This document shows positions 1 through 13,100 of a DNA stretch of 64,000 bases, one piece after another. This DNA comes from Pogonophryne albipinna. Its lineage: Eukaryota > Chordata > Actinopteri > Perciformes > Artedidraconidae. The stretch is from the NCBI GenBank assembly GCA_028583405.1, contig CM053243.1:31237632-31301631 (forward strand), written 5' to 3'. The notes under the pieces were generated by a model. It did not search any database, was not told the origin of the DNA, and saw nothing but the letters and a program-made list of their open reading frames with translations. The position numbers and the translations under genes are program-made. Within the stretch, counting starts at the first letter, position 1; the number at the start of each line of letters is the position of its first letter.

Positions 1-543
1 ACCTTTTTACCCCACAGAGCATCCACAAGAACTTGAGCTCTCGTTTTTATTTTGGCCAGGGCTTTCGTTTTTTGACAGCTTATTCAACTCCAACAGTTAT
101 AGTTTCAGTTTGAAGAACGTTGAAGGAATGATTATCATCTTAGTTAAATATACAACAAATGTAAACATGAAACAGCAGATGGTCATCGTCTTCGCCTAAA
201 CCTGATAGCGAGCTCTGGTCCGTAGATTAGATAGACACAAGCGGCAACTTCCATAAGGTCTTTTCAGCAGTTTATGGGTGACGTCTTAGACACCACTACA
301 CCCAGGTGTATTTTTTTTTTTAAACAGTCTATGGGTGTTTGTCCATCATCTCTTTACTACCTGCCTATTACCTCTGTGTGGTTAAAAAACATAGCACCTC
401 CAGCCAGTTGATGTAATACACACAGAAATGATGTTGTTTTAGTAGTTTATGAATAAATATCATAAGGTTGAAGTTGCATTTGCTCTGGTTTATCACCTTT
501 CTTTAAAAAATTGTCCCATTGGTTAAATCCCATATCTGCAAAG
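1..543. other. non-coding DNA, nothing recognised
   Basis: I see no coding exon, RNA gene or clear repeat here. The stretch is AT-rich and lies several kilobases past the kif23 stop codon, so it is probably intergenic. Confidence 0.4.
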
Positions 544-829
544 TAGGGCTGCTCGATTATGGCAAAAATCATAACCTCGATTATTTGGGTCAATAATTGA
601 TATCACAATTATTAAAAACGATTATCCATTTGATTTGAAAACATCCATTTATTGAACAAAATATGTGAACAGTATGTTTTTAACAGTTGATTACACTGAA
701 CTTTAAAAACTGAAAAACCAATAAAAAAATGTTTTTAAATAATCGTTTTATTTCGATGATGTTGTTTTCATAATCGTTGCAAGCCAAAATCGTAATTGCG
801 ATTAAAATACGATTAATTGAGCAGCCCTA
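544..829. mobile_element. hAT-like MITE
   Basis: This 286-bp AT-rich unit begins TAGGGCTGCTCGATTATG and ends with the inverted counterpart GAGCAGCCCTA. Flanking octamers at 536-543 (CTGCAAAG) and 830-837 (CTTAAAAG) agree at 6 of 8 positions, which fits an eroded 8-bp hAT target duplication. There is no ORF, so it is non-autonomous. The hAT assignment rests on the TAGGG terminus and the 8-bp duplication. Confidence 0.65.
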
Positions 830-3800
830 CTTAAAAGTGCAACATTATTTACAATTGCTACGCATTTTTTTTACGATCACACAAGTGATACAACTGTGTT
901 GATTTTCACTTAACAACGTAAGGTAAGGCAATATATGGATAACTGAGGTGAGACCTGAACATTAAATGGGAAACAAGGGAACCCAGTACAGCTTCTAACC
1001 ACCAATGTTTACTCTGCACGCTCATGTTCACACATGTACACACACACAAACGGCTGCACAAACACTGTTTGTTGACTCGGGAGGAGACACAGGAGGTAGG
1101 TGGAAAGAATGGGGGTGGATTTGGAAGGGGCCAAACATATATTTTCTAAGACAATGGTGGCACAGAGTGTAATTTGGAACAACTAGAGGGTTAAACCAAA
1201 ACACTGGCATTAACTATATTTCTTCATATTTACAGACACTACTGTAAAAAGCCAAAGATGAAACATAACACCCTGGTCTAAATGACCCTTATCAATACAA
1301 AAGACACAATAGAGTACCAATCAGCCACAGCTACCTTGTTTAACCTCACCATTGTGTTCATGTGAGACAAAGCTAAAGCACAATACAGAATGATTAAGAA
1401 ATGTTCAGGTCATAACTAACCTTGCATTAAACAATACAAGGGGTGCATTGGTGTGGGCATAATGATACAGGTACCAATGGGAAGAATACAAGTCCAGAAA
1501 TGTGTTGCTTGGTAGCAAGTAAACAGCAAATCAGGGCCTCAAAGTGAACCAGATGATGAGTTTACTTTAAAATGTTCTTTTGCAAATGCATGATGTAATT
1601 CGGTCAATCAGTCATTGGGTAAAATAGTTGTAATCTCAATATTGAGCACAATAATCATTATTATGATTGTTGCCATACATAAGTAGCCCTAACAACTTGG
1701 TTCATGGATGGTCCCTAAAAGGTGGTAACATTGTTGTCCCTTCTTCTTTTATCACAGTTCTAATTCAGTGCATTTCAAAAGGCACATAGGACACTGGTGA
1801 ATCTTCCTACCTTGTCTGCTGTCTTCAGTAGCCTCCTCAGATGGTCGGGAACAGGTGCCTCGGTCTCGGACGTGCTTTTTCAGAACATTGCTCACTTTGC
1901 CTGTGAGTAACAGAAAAGAATGGCATTTAAATGTATAAAACAATACTGTGGCCTCAGCACTTCGTCACAAAGTTGTCCATCATTCCTATCCTAAAAGCTA
2001 GTAACCTGTTTCTTTCGTACATGTCATTCATATCTGTACATGTACTTTACTCGTACTATAAAACATAAGCTAACTAGCTAATTAGCCGTCAAAGACCAAC
2101 ACAAATAATCAGGCCTATTTTAAATTATCTGACATAACCTAGAATGATTAACTTCACATTTAGGGCTCACCTTTTTTCTGACTTGAATGTGTCATCTGTT
2201 GCTTTTCTGTACTTATTAAATTCCTTCCCAATGTATATATTTTGTATTATCTAACTTGACTTCAAATACAAATATTGTGATCTTATTCAAACGTCAAACT
2301 CGGTCAAACTGCAGGTGCGGACTAAACCATTTTCCCGCAAGGAGGGGGGTTTATATGGATCAGGGACTTCCACATTTAAAGGCCCCAATGTTTGATGATG
2401 TATTTAAATAAAACCTTCTCTTGCTAAACTAAACTTATGTTTAACTGTGGGGCTCACAAGTAAGTGAGTGGATCTCGAGCGTTCACCAAAATGAAAAAAT
2501 TAAACAAACAAACATGGCAAACAAAACAAACCGGTCAAAACATCATCTTAATACTGTATGTTATTTTCCAAATAACTTTATAAAAAAATATATGACCTTA
2601 AACGCAAAGCAGGTGTAATTATTTTAGTGCACAATGGAGCTTATAAATACCAGTTGATGGCTTTGTGTCCTACAGTTATACCCACACGCAGATAATCCAC
2701 CATATTATTAGTTAGCTAGATGTAGTTATTTTGTTATGTTTGGCTGGTGTAACATACAGTCTGCATTTATCAAAAATATAATACAAACCCAGTTTGATCT
2801 TGTTCCTTATCACCTGAAACACAATTAACCTTTCACACCACATCCTTTACTAAACAGCATGCTTGTTTTTCCACTTTATTTTTTTACTTCAACACGTCTG
2901 TGTGTGTGTACACAATCCTACAAAACACACCACACACTGTGTATACACATCACACTTGTGTCACACCGTAAAAGCCTCAAACATCAAATACAGTGTTTTG
3001 TAATCTCACACTTTCACACTCAGCAGTACACAAAAAGGTGACCGGTCTAATACAATGTACCAAAGCAAACACACAGCCATGGATAAGGAGGCCTGTTTAA
3101 GCAGCCATTAGCGAGTGTTTGAGTTAAAGAAGCCATTTAGTAAAGCAGTGCTGTCATGTGGTATTTGCTCCGACACTGCTTAAAGGCTGGCTACTTAAAC
3201 AGAGGGGGAAGGAAGGGTCAATATTTTCACAGGCAAGCCGAGAGACACAAGGATTGATGAGTGGCTGATAGCTGTTTCCCACATTTGTACCACTTCCAAC
3301 TGGTGCTCACACTGATACGGCCACGAGACAGGATGGACATCATGTGGTCAGCAAACAACATAGAGTGAAATTACCAAGTAATATTTGGCAATTTAAGATG
3401 ACAGCTAATGCGTTAGCCTTTAGAAGTTTTTACACTGTTGTTTTAAAAGCTCTGTAAGCATACTGGGAAACAAGGGTCAATAGGTCTATTCATTAATTAC
3501 TTGTCTATAGCTTTATTATGTATAAAAGTACATAGCTGTCATCAGATGTAAGATATTGGAATACAACATACTTTTTTTATCATGTTTGTTAAAAGAAAGA
3601 TATTTAATTTGACTAAATACTATGTTATCCATTCAGTATTTATCTTTGCACTAAAAGATTCCCCATGTTTGCACTATTGGTAAACAATTACAGATTCAGT
3701 TTTGAAATGTATATAGACATTGTAAATTGCCACATTTATATAAATATCTTTTTCACAAATTAATGTAAATGTGTAAAACATACTTGGCCAGTAGTGCGCA

Positions 3801-5418
3801 TTCTGATTTTGAACACATTCGGTTACTTGACATAAAATATACAACATCCTCACCAATATGTAAGCAATAGAAAATCTCAGTATTGCTGTAAAATAGTGTA
3901 AAAGCCATTTAATAACTGAATAAGACCCTAGTATTACAACATGTTCATGTGTTAAAAAATAATAACCAAACTATCAACAAGAACAGATGAGGTTATTATA
4001 AAAAATCTGAGGTGAGCAAACAATCTCCATGGTTTCATGCTGAGCAGGCTCTAAATGGAAAAAGAAAATGATCACATTTGATCAACTAGTTGCAGTAACC
4101 CATTGACTTCCATAGTCAAATTGCCAAGTGCACATTACCCATTAGCACGTACACTTTTCAGCTTCATTTGCTGTGAAGTGTAAATGCTGGAAATGCCAAT
4201 CTTTGAGATACATTAAATACAGCCCATCACCCAGGCAGAAGAGCAGTTCAGTGACCCCGTCATCCTGGCTGTCCACACATTCACTGTGAAATGATGCCAA
4301 TGAGGCAGCAGAGCATTCTGGGTAGCACCAAGCTGTCTACTTCTTATAATACATCCATGGTCTACAGTCAGTGGCAGCATTACACCTCCACACAGTCGAA
4401 CTCATTTCATTAAGGGGTCATTTCAGGTCTGGAAAGTAAGTCGTTGAAAGAGCTTATTTTTCTCAAGGACTTTCAACAATTATATATGTTCTTCCTGAAG
4501 GTATTTAGTTCCACCTGCTGTTCACATTGTAAATTACATATTTCCTGTCCCCTCTACTGAACAAACAGTGAATTTAATATGCTTTACAAGTGAGAAATAC
4601 AGCAGTGTTACTCTGGGTAAAGGCATCATCTAAATGACTTTACTAAATGTGACGCGTCTGTGCCAAAAATATTCAGATTACTTTTATTTCAAACAAATGT
4701 CAGACTGAAGTGTCCTTCTCTTACGAGTATTAATGAAGTAAAGCACATACAACTCGCACAATTGAACCTCTGTGCCATTAAAACATAACCAAAGCAAATC
4801 AGAAATGTAACAACAACAAAAAAGGATGAAAGCATTGGATGTGTTCTATAAGTTTGTTTTTTTCAGAATCAGCGCTCGTCATACAGAAGATGATAAACTG
4901 CTCCCAGAAGCTTATATCAATTTGTCTTTCATACATTTCTACCCAACACTGACACCCTCAAAGCATTAGAAACATCTTAGTACAATTTTACACAAGCGGA
5001 GAGTTCAGGTTCACAGGTTTTTAGCAGAGGTGAGAGAAAATAAACAGAGCTCCTGGTGTGTTTCTATCCGGTTGTATAGTGAGAAGACATTTCTCACCTG
5101 TTGACGGGCCAACACGCTGCACAAACAGGAATAACATGTCAACCTGTCAGCAATGCCAACTGTGTGCTTAGCCTTAAAGTGAGCCTTTGACTTCAGGCTG
5201 AGAGGGTCACTGTGGCTTTGACAGAAAGTCAGAGGAAATGTGTTTGACCTGTAGCTCGTGGAGTTCACTCTCTCTAAATACAAGTTGTTGACAGTGACTC
5301 CCCTTTCCCCTTAAGATATATTAATTGGCATACTTTTAGGCACAACATGGACATAATTCATTACTTTATGCTATTAAATATCCTTATAATTTAAAACAGA
5401 CAATAACAACAAACTAAA
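830..5418. other. intergenic stretch downstream of kif23
   Basis: Apart from the candidate exon at 1811-1900 I find no convincing gene. Composition is AT-rich with short CA/GT-rich patches around 2900-3010. No ribosomal-protein gene (RPLP1 follows KIF23 in human) could be recognised on either strand. Confidence 0.35.
1811..1900 (-). other. candidate spliced exon, unidentified gene
   Basis: On the minus strand a 90-nt open segment is framed by an acceptor-like TTACTCACAG and a donor-like CAAG/GTAGGAAG. It is open in one frame, and 90 nt leaves the phase unchanged. Its translation includes VLKKHVRDRG. I do not recognise the family. It could be an exon of a downstream minus-strand gene, a non-coding exon, or a chance arrangement. 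Confidence 0.25.
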
Positions 5419-6543
5419 CAGGGCTCGACAGTAACGGTTGCCAGGTTGCCATTGGCAACCATTCAGAAAAAATTTCAACCACTTCTTGGCCTTTGGTTGA
5501 CATCAGTGGCAACCAGTTTTTAACATAAAGAAATAAGGACAGCAAACAGCTAAATGAGCAACCCCAAAATAGATAAATGTTAAATATTTGTTGTATTAAG
5601 AGTGATATTTAATTATTGTTGTGACCAGTCGGAACCTGATACTTAAGTTGCACGTGCATTGGTGTGATTACGGAGCCAGAAAGCGGTGAGTTTGTTTTAC
5701 AAAAAATGGCGACGCAAATTAAGTTGTTTGACTGTGGGGTAAAAAGTTCGTCCAACCCGTCAACATCTCAAACGAATGTTCAAAGTGATTCAACTCATAA
5801 AGCGCAAGATGAACTCGAACGAAAGGCAAAGAGAAAATGTGTAAAGTCTTGGGAGGCGAAATATATATGTACATTCTGCTCCGGTAAAAGTTCCTTCAAA
5901 ATAAGAGTCCCGATCTTATTACTACCAAAATAAAAGTGCAAAACGAAACTTTACCATAGGAAAATATTGCCTTACAAATATAATCACTTCTATAAAAAGG
6001 TAACACATTTTAAATATAGTTAGACATATAAAAGGTCATTTACTGCATTAATAATTAATATCTAATTCTTAACTGTGAATGGTTTTAATGTATTTAACAT
6101 TAGAAATGTATTAGTATGGCCAACCCAAGACTTCAACGCTGAAGGGCCAGTGGATCTATGGTGGGGGTTAAGGAAACTCACATTTGAAAGGGAGACAACG
6201 GATGACCAAGAAACTAGTGACTTGCTCAATTCATTTGTGAGGGATCTGTGAAGAACATGACAACAGCTGCACTACTGGTATTTAGTATACCAGCAATTGA
6301 GGGTGGACAAGTTTACTACCACTTACGTTTCAAAAAATTGTGTTAATTACTTATTGTAAAGCATTTGAACATTCTTTTGTGTCACATTTTCATTATTAAG
6401 TTGATGTATAACTGTATAGTATCTTAATTATTTAAAATATAAGGTGACTAAAAATGGCAACCATATTTTCCGTTTTGGCAACCAAAAGCTGATGCCTGGT
6501 TGCCAGCCTGGCAACCACTTTTAAAAGATAGCGTTGAGCCCTG
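5419..6543 (+). mobile_element. non-autonomous hAT-like transposon with transposase N-terminal remnant
   Basis: The element starts CAGGGCTCGACAGTAACGG and ends with the inverted GTTGAGCCCTG. Repeated 'ggcaacca' motifs lie near both ends in opposite orientation. CTAAA lies directly outside both termini, shorter than the 8 bp usual for hAT. Inside, an ORF (ATG at 5706) reads MATQIKLFDC and then a Lys/Arg-rich stretch ending with a Cys pair (CTFC). This resembles the N-terminal part of hAT-derived zinc-finger proteins. It stops at 5933, so no transposase core remains. Confidence 0.6.
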
Positions 6544-6633
6544 CTAAATAAATAGCATCCATTTGCCTATTATTTTTTCTTTTGTCATTTTGGATAAAGA
6601 AACCTTTCTGACAACACTTAGTGTTTCAATGCA

Positions 6634-6639
6634 TTTATT
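6634..6639 (-). promoter_or_regulatory. possible kif23 polyadenylation signal
   Basis: AATAAA on the minus strand (TTTATT on plus), about 540 bp beyond the kif23 stop codon. The stretch 6640-7176 would then be the 3' UTR. No transcript evidence is available. Confidence 0.3.
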
Positions 6640-7176
6640 CCAGCAAACATGTTGCTGTGATACACTGTTTCACAGAAGTAAAATATGTCATAATACTTAT
6701 TTACAGTTATTCAGAGATTGATTTCAGCAAAAGTTACATAACATCTAATCTAAATTAAAAAAAAACTCTGTTCTATACTTGTTTTGTAATCGGCGATATG
6801 ATCAGTGCAATATCCTATAAATGAAGAACCCTTGCAGTACATTTTTAAAAAATCGTTTTCTAAAGCTCAAATAATCTAGTCTTTGGGTAGAGGTACAAAA
6901 GCAGTGAAGGATTACAAAATGAACTATTTAATGTATCACCAAATACTAATTTTGAGCCATATTTTGTATCCATATCTTTAAGAAGTAATAATTCTACATT
7001 CAAAAACCAAACTAATCCAGCACATTACGATTGAATAAATAAATAGCACTCAAAAAATGTGTACTAAAAGCAGTCATAATAGAAAAATGTGGTGACTCAA
7101 AAAGATGCATAGTTTCCACATGCAGGTCCATTCACTGTTCCCACCGTCAGGCAAAATCCTTCATATTTACAGCAGC

Positions 7177-10100
7177 TCAAGGCTTTCTGCGTCTGGAAAA
7201 ACGGAAACAATAAGAGCACAAACCTCAATAACCTTCATTTAAAACCCAATGCAACAGCTGCACTCTTATACAACACGACATGGTTAACAGTCTTTTGGCA
7301 CAAACACACACTTATTAGCTTACTTTTGATACCCAAGGTTTGAACTTGTGCTGGGCACTGGAGCCTGATGGGAGGGGAAAAGATGAAGAGTTGAAAATAA
7401 AGATAACTGCACGGACATCAAATAATCAAATTTATATGAAATCAGGAATTCTCTTTGAAAAATAGTTAGCTACAGACCCTAATCATTGATACCCGAGTAG
7501 AATCATGTTGTAAAATGCACACATACAGTATAAAGTTTAAAAGCAATATCATATTGATGTCTTGCGTGTTCAATTAAGAGCTTACCCTGTTTTCTATGTC
7601 CTCCATATGAGCTGCTCCATCTCCAGACCCCGAGTGCCTCTTGCGACTGAAACAAAACATTTGAGAATGATTGGCCAAAATTGAACTTTCTTTTACAAAT
7701 GACTCACAATAGATCTTGGGTCTTGGGAGGAGGAGCTTAAGCCAAAAAAGAATTTGTGTCTATGTCTTTTTTCAGTATGTTTAAGAGTAAAACTACACAT
7801 AAATGACCAGAATGTTTATCCTATCAATTTGTTTCTTACAAAAATATCTCAACCTGTAGTACTTTGGGCAAATACTGTACCTTGATGCCATTGCGCACTC
7901 TTGTCTTAGTGTCTCAATGTCAGTGAACTGCACAGCCTGTCCGCCTCCTCTGGTCTTAAAAACATTGCCCTGAGGACGTTCAAAGTAACAAAAAAACTCA
8001 CAAAAGGAGAATACACAACAAAACCCTTACTCACAATTAAGAGAAAACAGACCTGAATTTGAAATCTAAAACAATGTGATTAAGCCATGCAAGATATAAA
8101 ATAATCCGTCAAAGTCTCAAATGAAGTAATTATGTAATTTTACCTTGATCAATTTGGTCTCGATCTCCCCGTCTGAGGCAAGCTCTTGATGTCTAAGCAC
8201 ATACTTTTGGCATTTAGACAGAGCTTTCTCGTTCGGGGTCGACACCTTGATTGAATTGGGTATGATTGGCTGCATGACAGTGTCTAGGTCCAAATTAGAA
8301 GCAGGTTTGTGGTCTACCCATTTCTCCCCACCCGCAGAGTGTGAGCGCCTGTGTGTGGGACGAACTGGAAGGGCCGTCTGGTGATCCCAGAGTGAGAAAG
8401 ACAAACCAGGAAGTTATTCACATGTGACACCAGGGACCATTACGGGGGTTAGTGGTGATTGTTGATCACGAGAAGGTGTTAGTGTTGAAAATAAATGTAC
8501 TACTGAAAGGCCGAAAGGGACAGGTGCATGTACTAGAATTCTCCATAATATTTTTATTTTAGGGGGTTACGTATTTTCATATGATAATGTAGCACTTCTC
8601 GAATGACATCCCAAACAATGTTCTGGCCTTCCAGTAATACCAATTTTCATAAAGTAACTAAAACACACTGCAACCAAAGCAGCCCTGTAGAGTGGATAGG
8701 AATAAACATGCAAAGCGGCGCAAGAAAAAGTGTGATTTGCAGGTTGCGGATGTATCAAAAGCCCAAGTGATGTCTCGTTGTTGATAAATGGCATCTGGTA
8801 TACTATAACATGAGCAGGTCAATAAGGAGCTCCACTGTTATTTTGTAAGGCCCCCTTGTTGATGGAACTTTTGATTTCTATATGGTGATGGTGAAAGCTA
8901 GCCTGGCCCTGCTAATCAGATTAATCGAGTAAGACAAAATAAAAAAAATGTGCAGAAATTAAATAGACTGGAAACTAGGCCTAGATATGACAATAATTTA
9001 ACAAATCAAAAGGAAATGTAAGGCTGTTTTTGTGCTTATTTTAGTGGAGAATGTCAGTTTTTGTCCTTTTAATTAAGTGGTGCTACTGAAATACGTTAAA
9101 AAGAAAAACTGTGCGAGGGAAAAGCTTCTCTCGAGCGCACCAGGCAACAGAAAGAACTAGAAAAAAAATACTGCTGCTGCTGCTACTGGGGCTCCCAATG
9201 AAGGCAAGACGATTCACAAGCACGATGGGTAGGTCTGTCTTAAAGTCGGGAGGAACACCAGCCGACACTGATGCAGCGCTCCCACTTTATGCATTTCTAA
9301 ACAAGCAGACAACTACTGATAACACTACAACAAAGCAAGCCTTTAACTACAAGCTGAACATCTGTACATCTAGGCTCTGTACATCTAGGCTCTAACACAC
9401 ACTAACCCTGGTGCCTGCCTCTAGGTCGAGCCCATACACGGTCGGGGCGGGGGCCTCAGTGTCTGCGGCCCAGCGCTGGCCCCTCCTGCGACCCACGCTG
9501 CTGGCGCCTTGGTATGGGCCGGGGGTCCGGCTGCTGCACTGGGGAGTCCCAAGCTGCCTAGCTTTGCTGCTTGAGTCTACGGGGAACTTGTGCTCCCAAT
9601 CTGTGATGCAGGAGGCTACTGAGGGATAGACTGAGGAGGAGGAGGAGGAGCAGGTGGAGGAGGAGAAGGTGGTGGTGGTGGTGGTGGTGGAGGAAAAGGA
9701 GGAGGTAGAGTGAGGGTCCTGAGCTGCCCTAACATTGGCTCTATTTTGGTGGGACGGAGTTTGGTTGAAGTCCTGAAAAGTGATGAGGGAATGGGGCCAC
9801 GCATTGTGGATGTTAGGAGCTCGAGAGGAACACAAATACAACAACAGAGTGACAGAGAAGAAGCTGCGGTGTACAGTAGAAATCTTGTTTAGATGATCAC
9901 ATGAATAATTAGTGGCATGCACATATTCCACATTAAATCAAGTTTCATAAGAGAATGATGACCTGGAGTAAGTGACTCACTTGAAGGGGGGATGGCGAGG
10001 CGGACCTCATGTGATCTCTCTCCCTCGATGGCCGCTCAGGCTTCTCTGGGCGCTCAGATGGAAACCCACTGCCGCTGCTCTCCGTCACGATCGCCTTCAG

Positions 10101-13100
10101 CTGCTTCAACTTCTCATCCTTCACCCACAACTTGTTCTGCATCTCCAGCTGCTTGGCGTTCACTCGCCTCTCCTAATTAGAAGAAGACGCCAGCAAACAT
10201 AAAGAACAACGTGGAGGCAGCAGAGAGAACATCGAGATGGCTCTGGCTGAAAAGGGGTGACAAGCGGGGCCAGTAGGAAATGCAACTTGAAGACAGGATG
10301 AGGTCTGATAAACCTCGGTCGGGTCGGCTGGAAGAGGGTGTCTGTTGCAAGACCCGAAACACCCAATGACTCCAGGAAGCAACCCTGATGATGTGTTCAA
10401 GTTTGAGCATCAGAAGATGTGTGTACTAACTGAAGAGTCATCAAATCATCTAATAATCTAGAGGAATTATGGCTCACATTTCTTGTTTCTTAAATGAAAG
10501 GATTGCATTTTTACCAAATAATTAGTTTGTGTACTTGACTTTTTTACCTGATAAAAAAAGTTTAGGGTGCAAACATACAATAAAGTGAGTATAAGTAATC
10601 CACTGTTTTGGGGATTTATTATTTTTCTAGCATACTTTTATAAAAACCTGTCAGTTTATATGTTTTACGTTCAGTTGTAAAAACATGCTTCTTGCCTCAG
10701 TTCGTGGAGGGATATCAGGATCAGTGAATAAATGTTTTCCATTCATATTTGCATACCTAATATGGCAAAAAGTACTATAATCGCCCATTGGTTGTGTGTA
10801 CATTGTAACTTTTAAAACCAGCTTCGGTGAATAATGTAAAGTGGTATGCCACAGTACCCGTTAGGTTTGTCCTTTGCTGTAAACTGTGCCAGTAATTACT
10901 AAGGTGTGGTTTGTATCGTGCATCAATCAATGTTTTGGTGTGGCCTCTATAACTTATTTGAGCAGTGACTGCCATTCTAGGCTGCCAATACACAGAAGGT
11001 GGACATCCTGGCATAAACATACATATAAATCCCAAGTACTGTATGTGCAATGCTCAATACTCCAACCTTAAAAATAGTAGGCTTGCTTTGAATAAGTCCA
11101 CTTACACACTCCTTCTCCCACTTGTGCTTGGTGTCTGTCACCATGCCCTGCATGCGCTGCTCCATGCGCTTCTTCTCCGTCAGCTCTCTGTGCAGCCGCT
11201 GCTCCCGTGTCTCCAGCTCCTGCTGAAGGGAGCGCTTGTCCTGCTCATACATGTTGGTTGTCTTCTGCAGGATATCGATCTGAAGAGGAGAAGACGTGGG
11301 AGTAACAAATAAGTTCTACAAATCTTTCATTTTATAAGCATGTTAAAATGATGCAAAGCACATGTAGAATAAGAGAGGTTTTTAAGTTAAGGACACACCT
11401 TGTATTCCAGTGTTTTGGATTTTTTCTCTAATCGTTCCAGCTCAGACTTTTGACTGTTGATGACTATTTCTTTCTCGCTCAGTTTGCTTCGTTGGTCGTG
11501 GAGGAACGTCTCCTTTGAATTGATCTGACTGTCAAACTGCTGAAGCATGGACTTCAGTGTAGTGGCTGTGGGAGAAAAATGATTGATGCAAATGTTTAAT
11601 GTTTGATTTTCTTCAAGTTACAAATTGATCTTTACATATCCACTCAATGACAACAAAGACCCTGTGCCTAAAATCTTAAATAAAGTTGTTTCTGTAAAAA
11701 CCAGACCAATTATTTGTAGTTTGGAGAATGGGCCTGTACCAGATTTGTTGAACTGCTCCGTCATCATCCGACGGACACGATGTCTCCTCTCCAGGACTTC
11801 CATCAGGCGGGGCAGCGTCTGATCATCGGCCGGGTCCAGCAGCTCACAGCGAGGCAAGGCTGGGAGGCTTTCCATCATCTGATCCAGCAGAGCCGTGTCA
11901 TCTACTGTGTGAATAACAACAAGCCATGGAAGACTTTGTGTTAGATTAGTTATCTGAAGTTAAAACCGATACATTTCTGAAATGCAAATCTATCATGTAA
12001 GTGTACAGAGTTAAATGAGGACAGTATAAGAGATTTGAGGGGGGTTTACCTGAACTACCTGAACCCCCCCTCTCATCCATGTGACGTGTCATCTCATCTC
12101 TGAAGACCCGGTTTCTGTGTCTGCGCCCTGCAGTAAGGCCGCAGATTGGCCGGTCAACGGGCCGCGCCACCTCCACCTCCTGGGTCATCTCGGCAAAGCG
12201 CATCACCAGCTGCAGCACATACAATATACATCTATTAGAAAAACACTTCAAAATGTCCTTAAAGCTCCTAGCCGTTTTAGAAGTTTCAAAGTGCCAAAAG
12301 TAGTCTTTGAGCTAGCCTGTATTTTGTCAGGACACCATTGGTCAAAATAAAACCATTAAGTATATATTAATAATCTTTAAATGAATTTGTAAAATGTTCC
12401 CCCGTGGTTTGACAGAAGTCAAGCAAGACACTGCGATTAGAAGCCAGCCTTTCAAAGGATAAGACATATTTGTTTTGAGAAAGCAAGTGAGATTAAAGAG
12501 AATCTGAAATTTGACAAATATTTACATTGAAGCCATTCTGCAACACAAATGTTTTCTCACCATAGTTTCGTCGTAGTCATCAGCCTTTGGGTTTACACAC
12601 ACAATCATCCTCACTTTTCCTTCGCCATCAAAGTAGTTTTTAAACAGATGTGTAACTTTAGAGTCCCTGTATGGCACCATCTGGAAGAAAATAAAGGCTC
12701 TGTGAAACTGCATTGACTGTAAAGTGACCAATATGAAACATTTAGAAGAATATTACACTAAAAAGAGATAAAACAGTTAAATCAAATTATACAATAATTA
12801 ACAAACACCAACCTTGTTAGTTCCACACATCTGATTTTCACGCAGGACTTCCATACACGTGCGCAGGGTCATCAGAGACTGGTTGATATTACCTGAAAAT
12901 GAGACATTACTAGAGATGATTCTGGCCAAACATTAACATACGATTTAATGGTGAAGATACACAGAAAGTGCCTCTGGTTGACTTCAGACAGAAGCCAATA
13001 GTTAAGAAATAAACCGACCTGCTTCTCGCAGGCGGCTTCCCTCTGCTCTGGTTCTGCTGGTCCGCTCACTGCCTGCCAGGTCCACCAGGCACAGCTGGCT

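Noticed and set aside
5664..5933. 89-codon ORF as a host zinc-finger gene
   Set aside because: It lies wholly between inverted transposon ends, so it is a transposase remnant.
1..7176. RPLP1 gene, expected after kif23 by human synteny
   Set aside because: I could not find its acidic C-terminal or other signature on either strand.
9616..9804. Proline-rich frame on the minus strand
   Set aside because: It is an alternative frame of the kif23 Ser/Thr-coding exon; splice phase and homology support the other frame.
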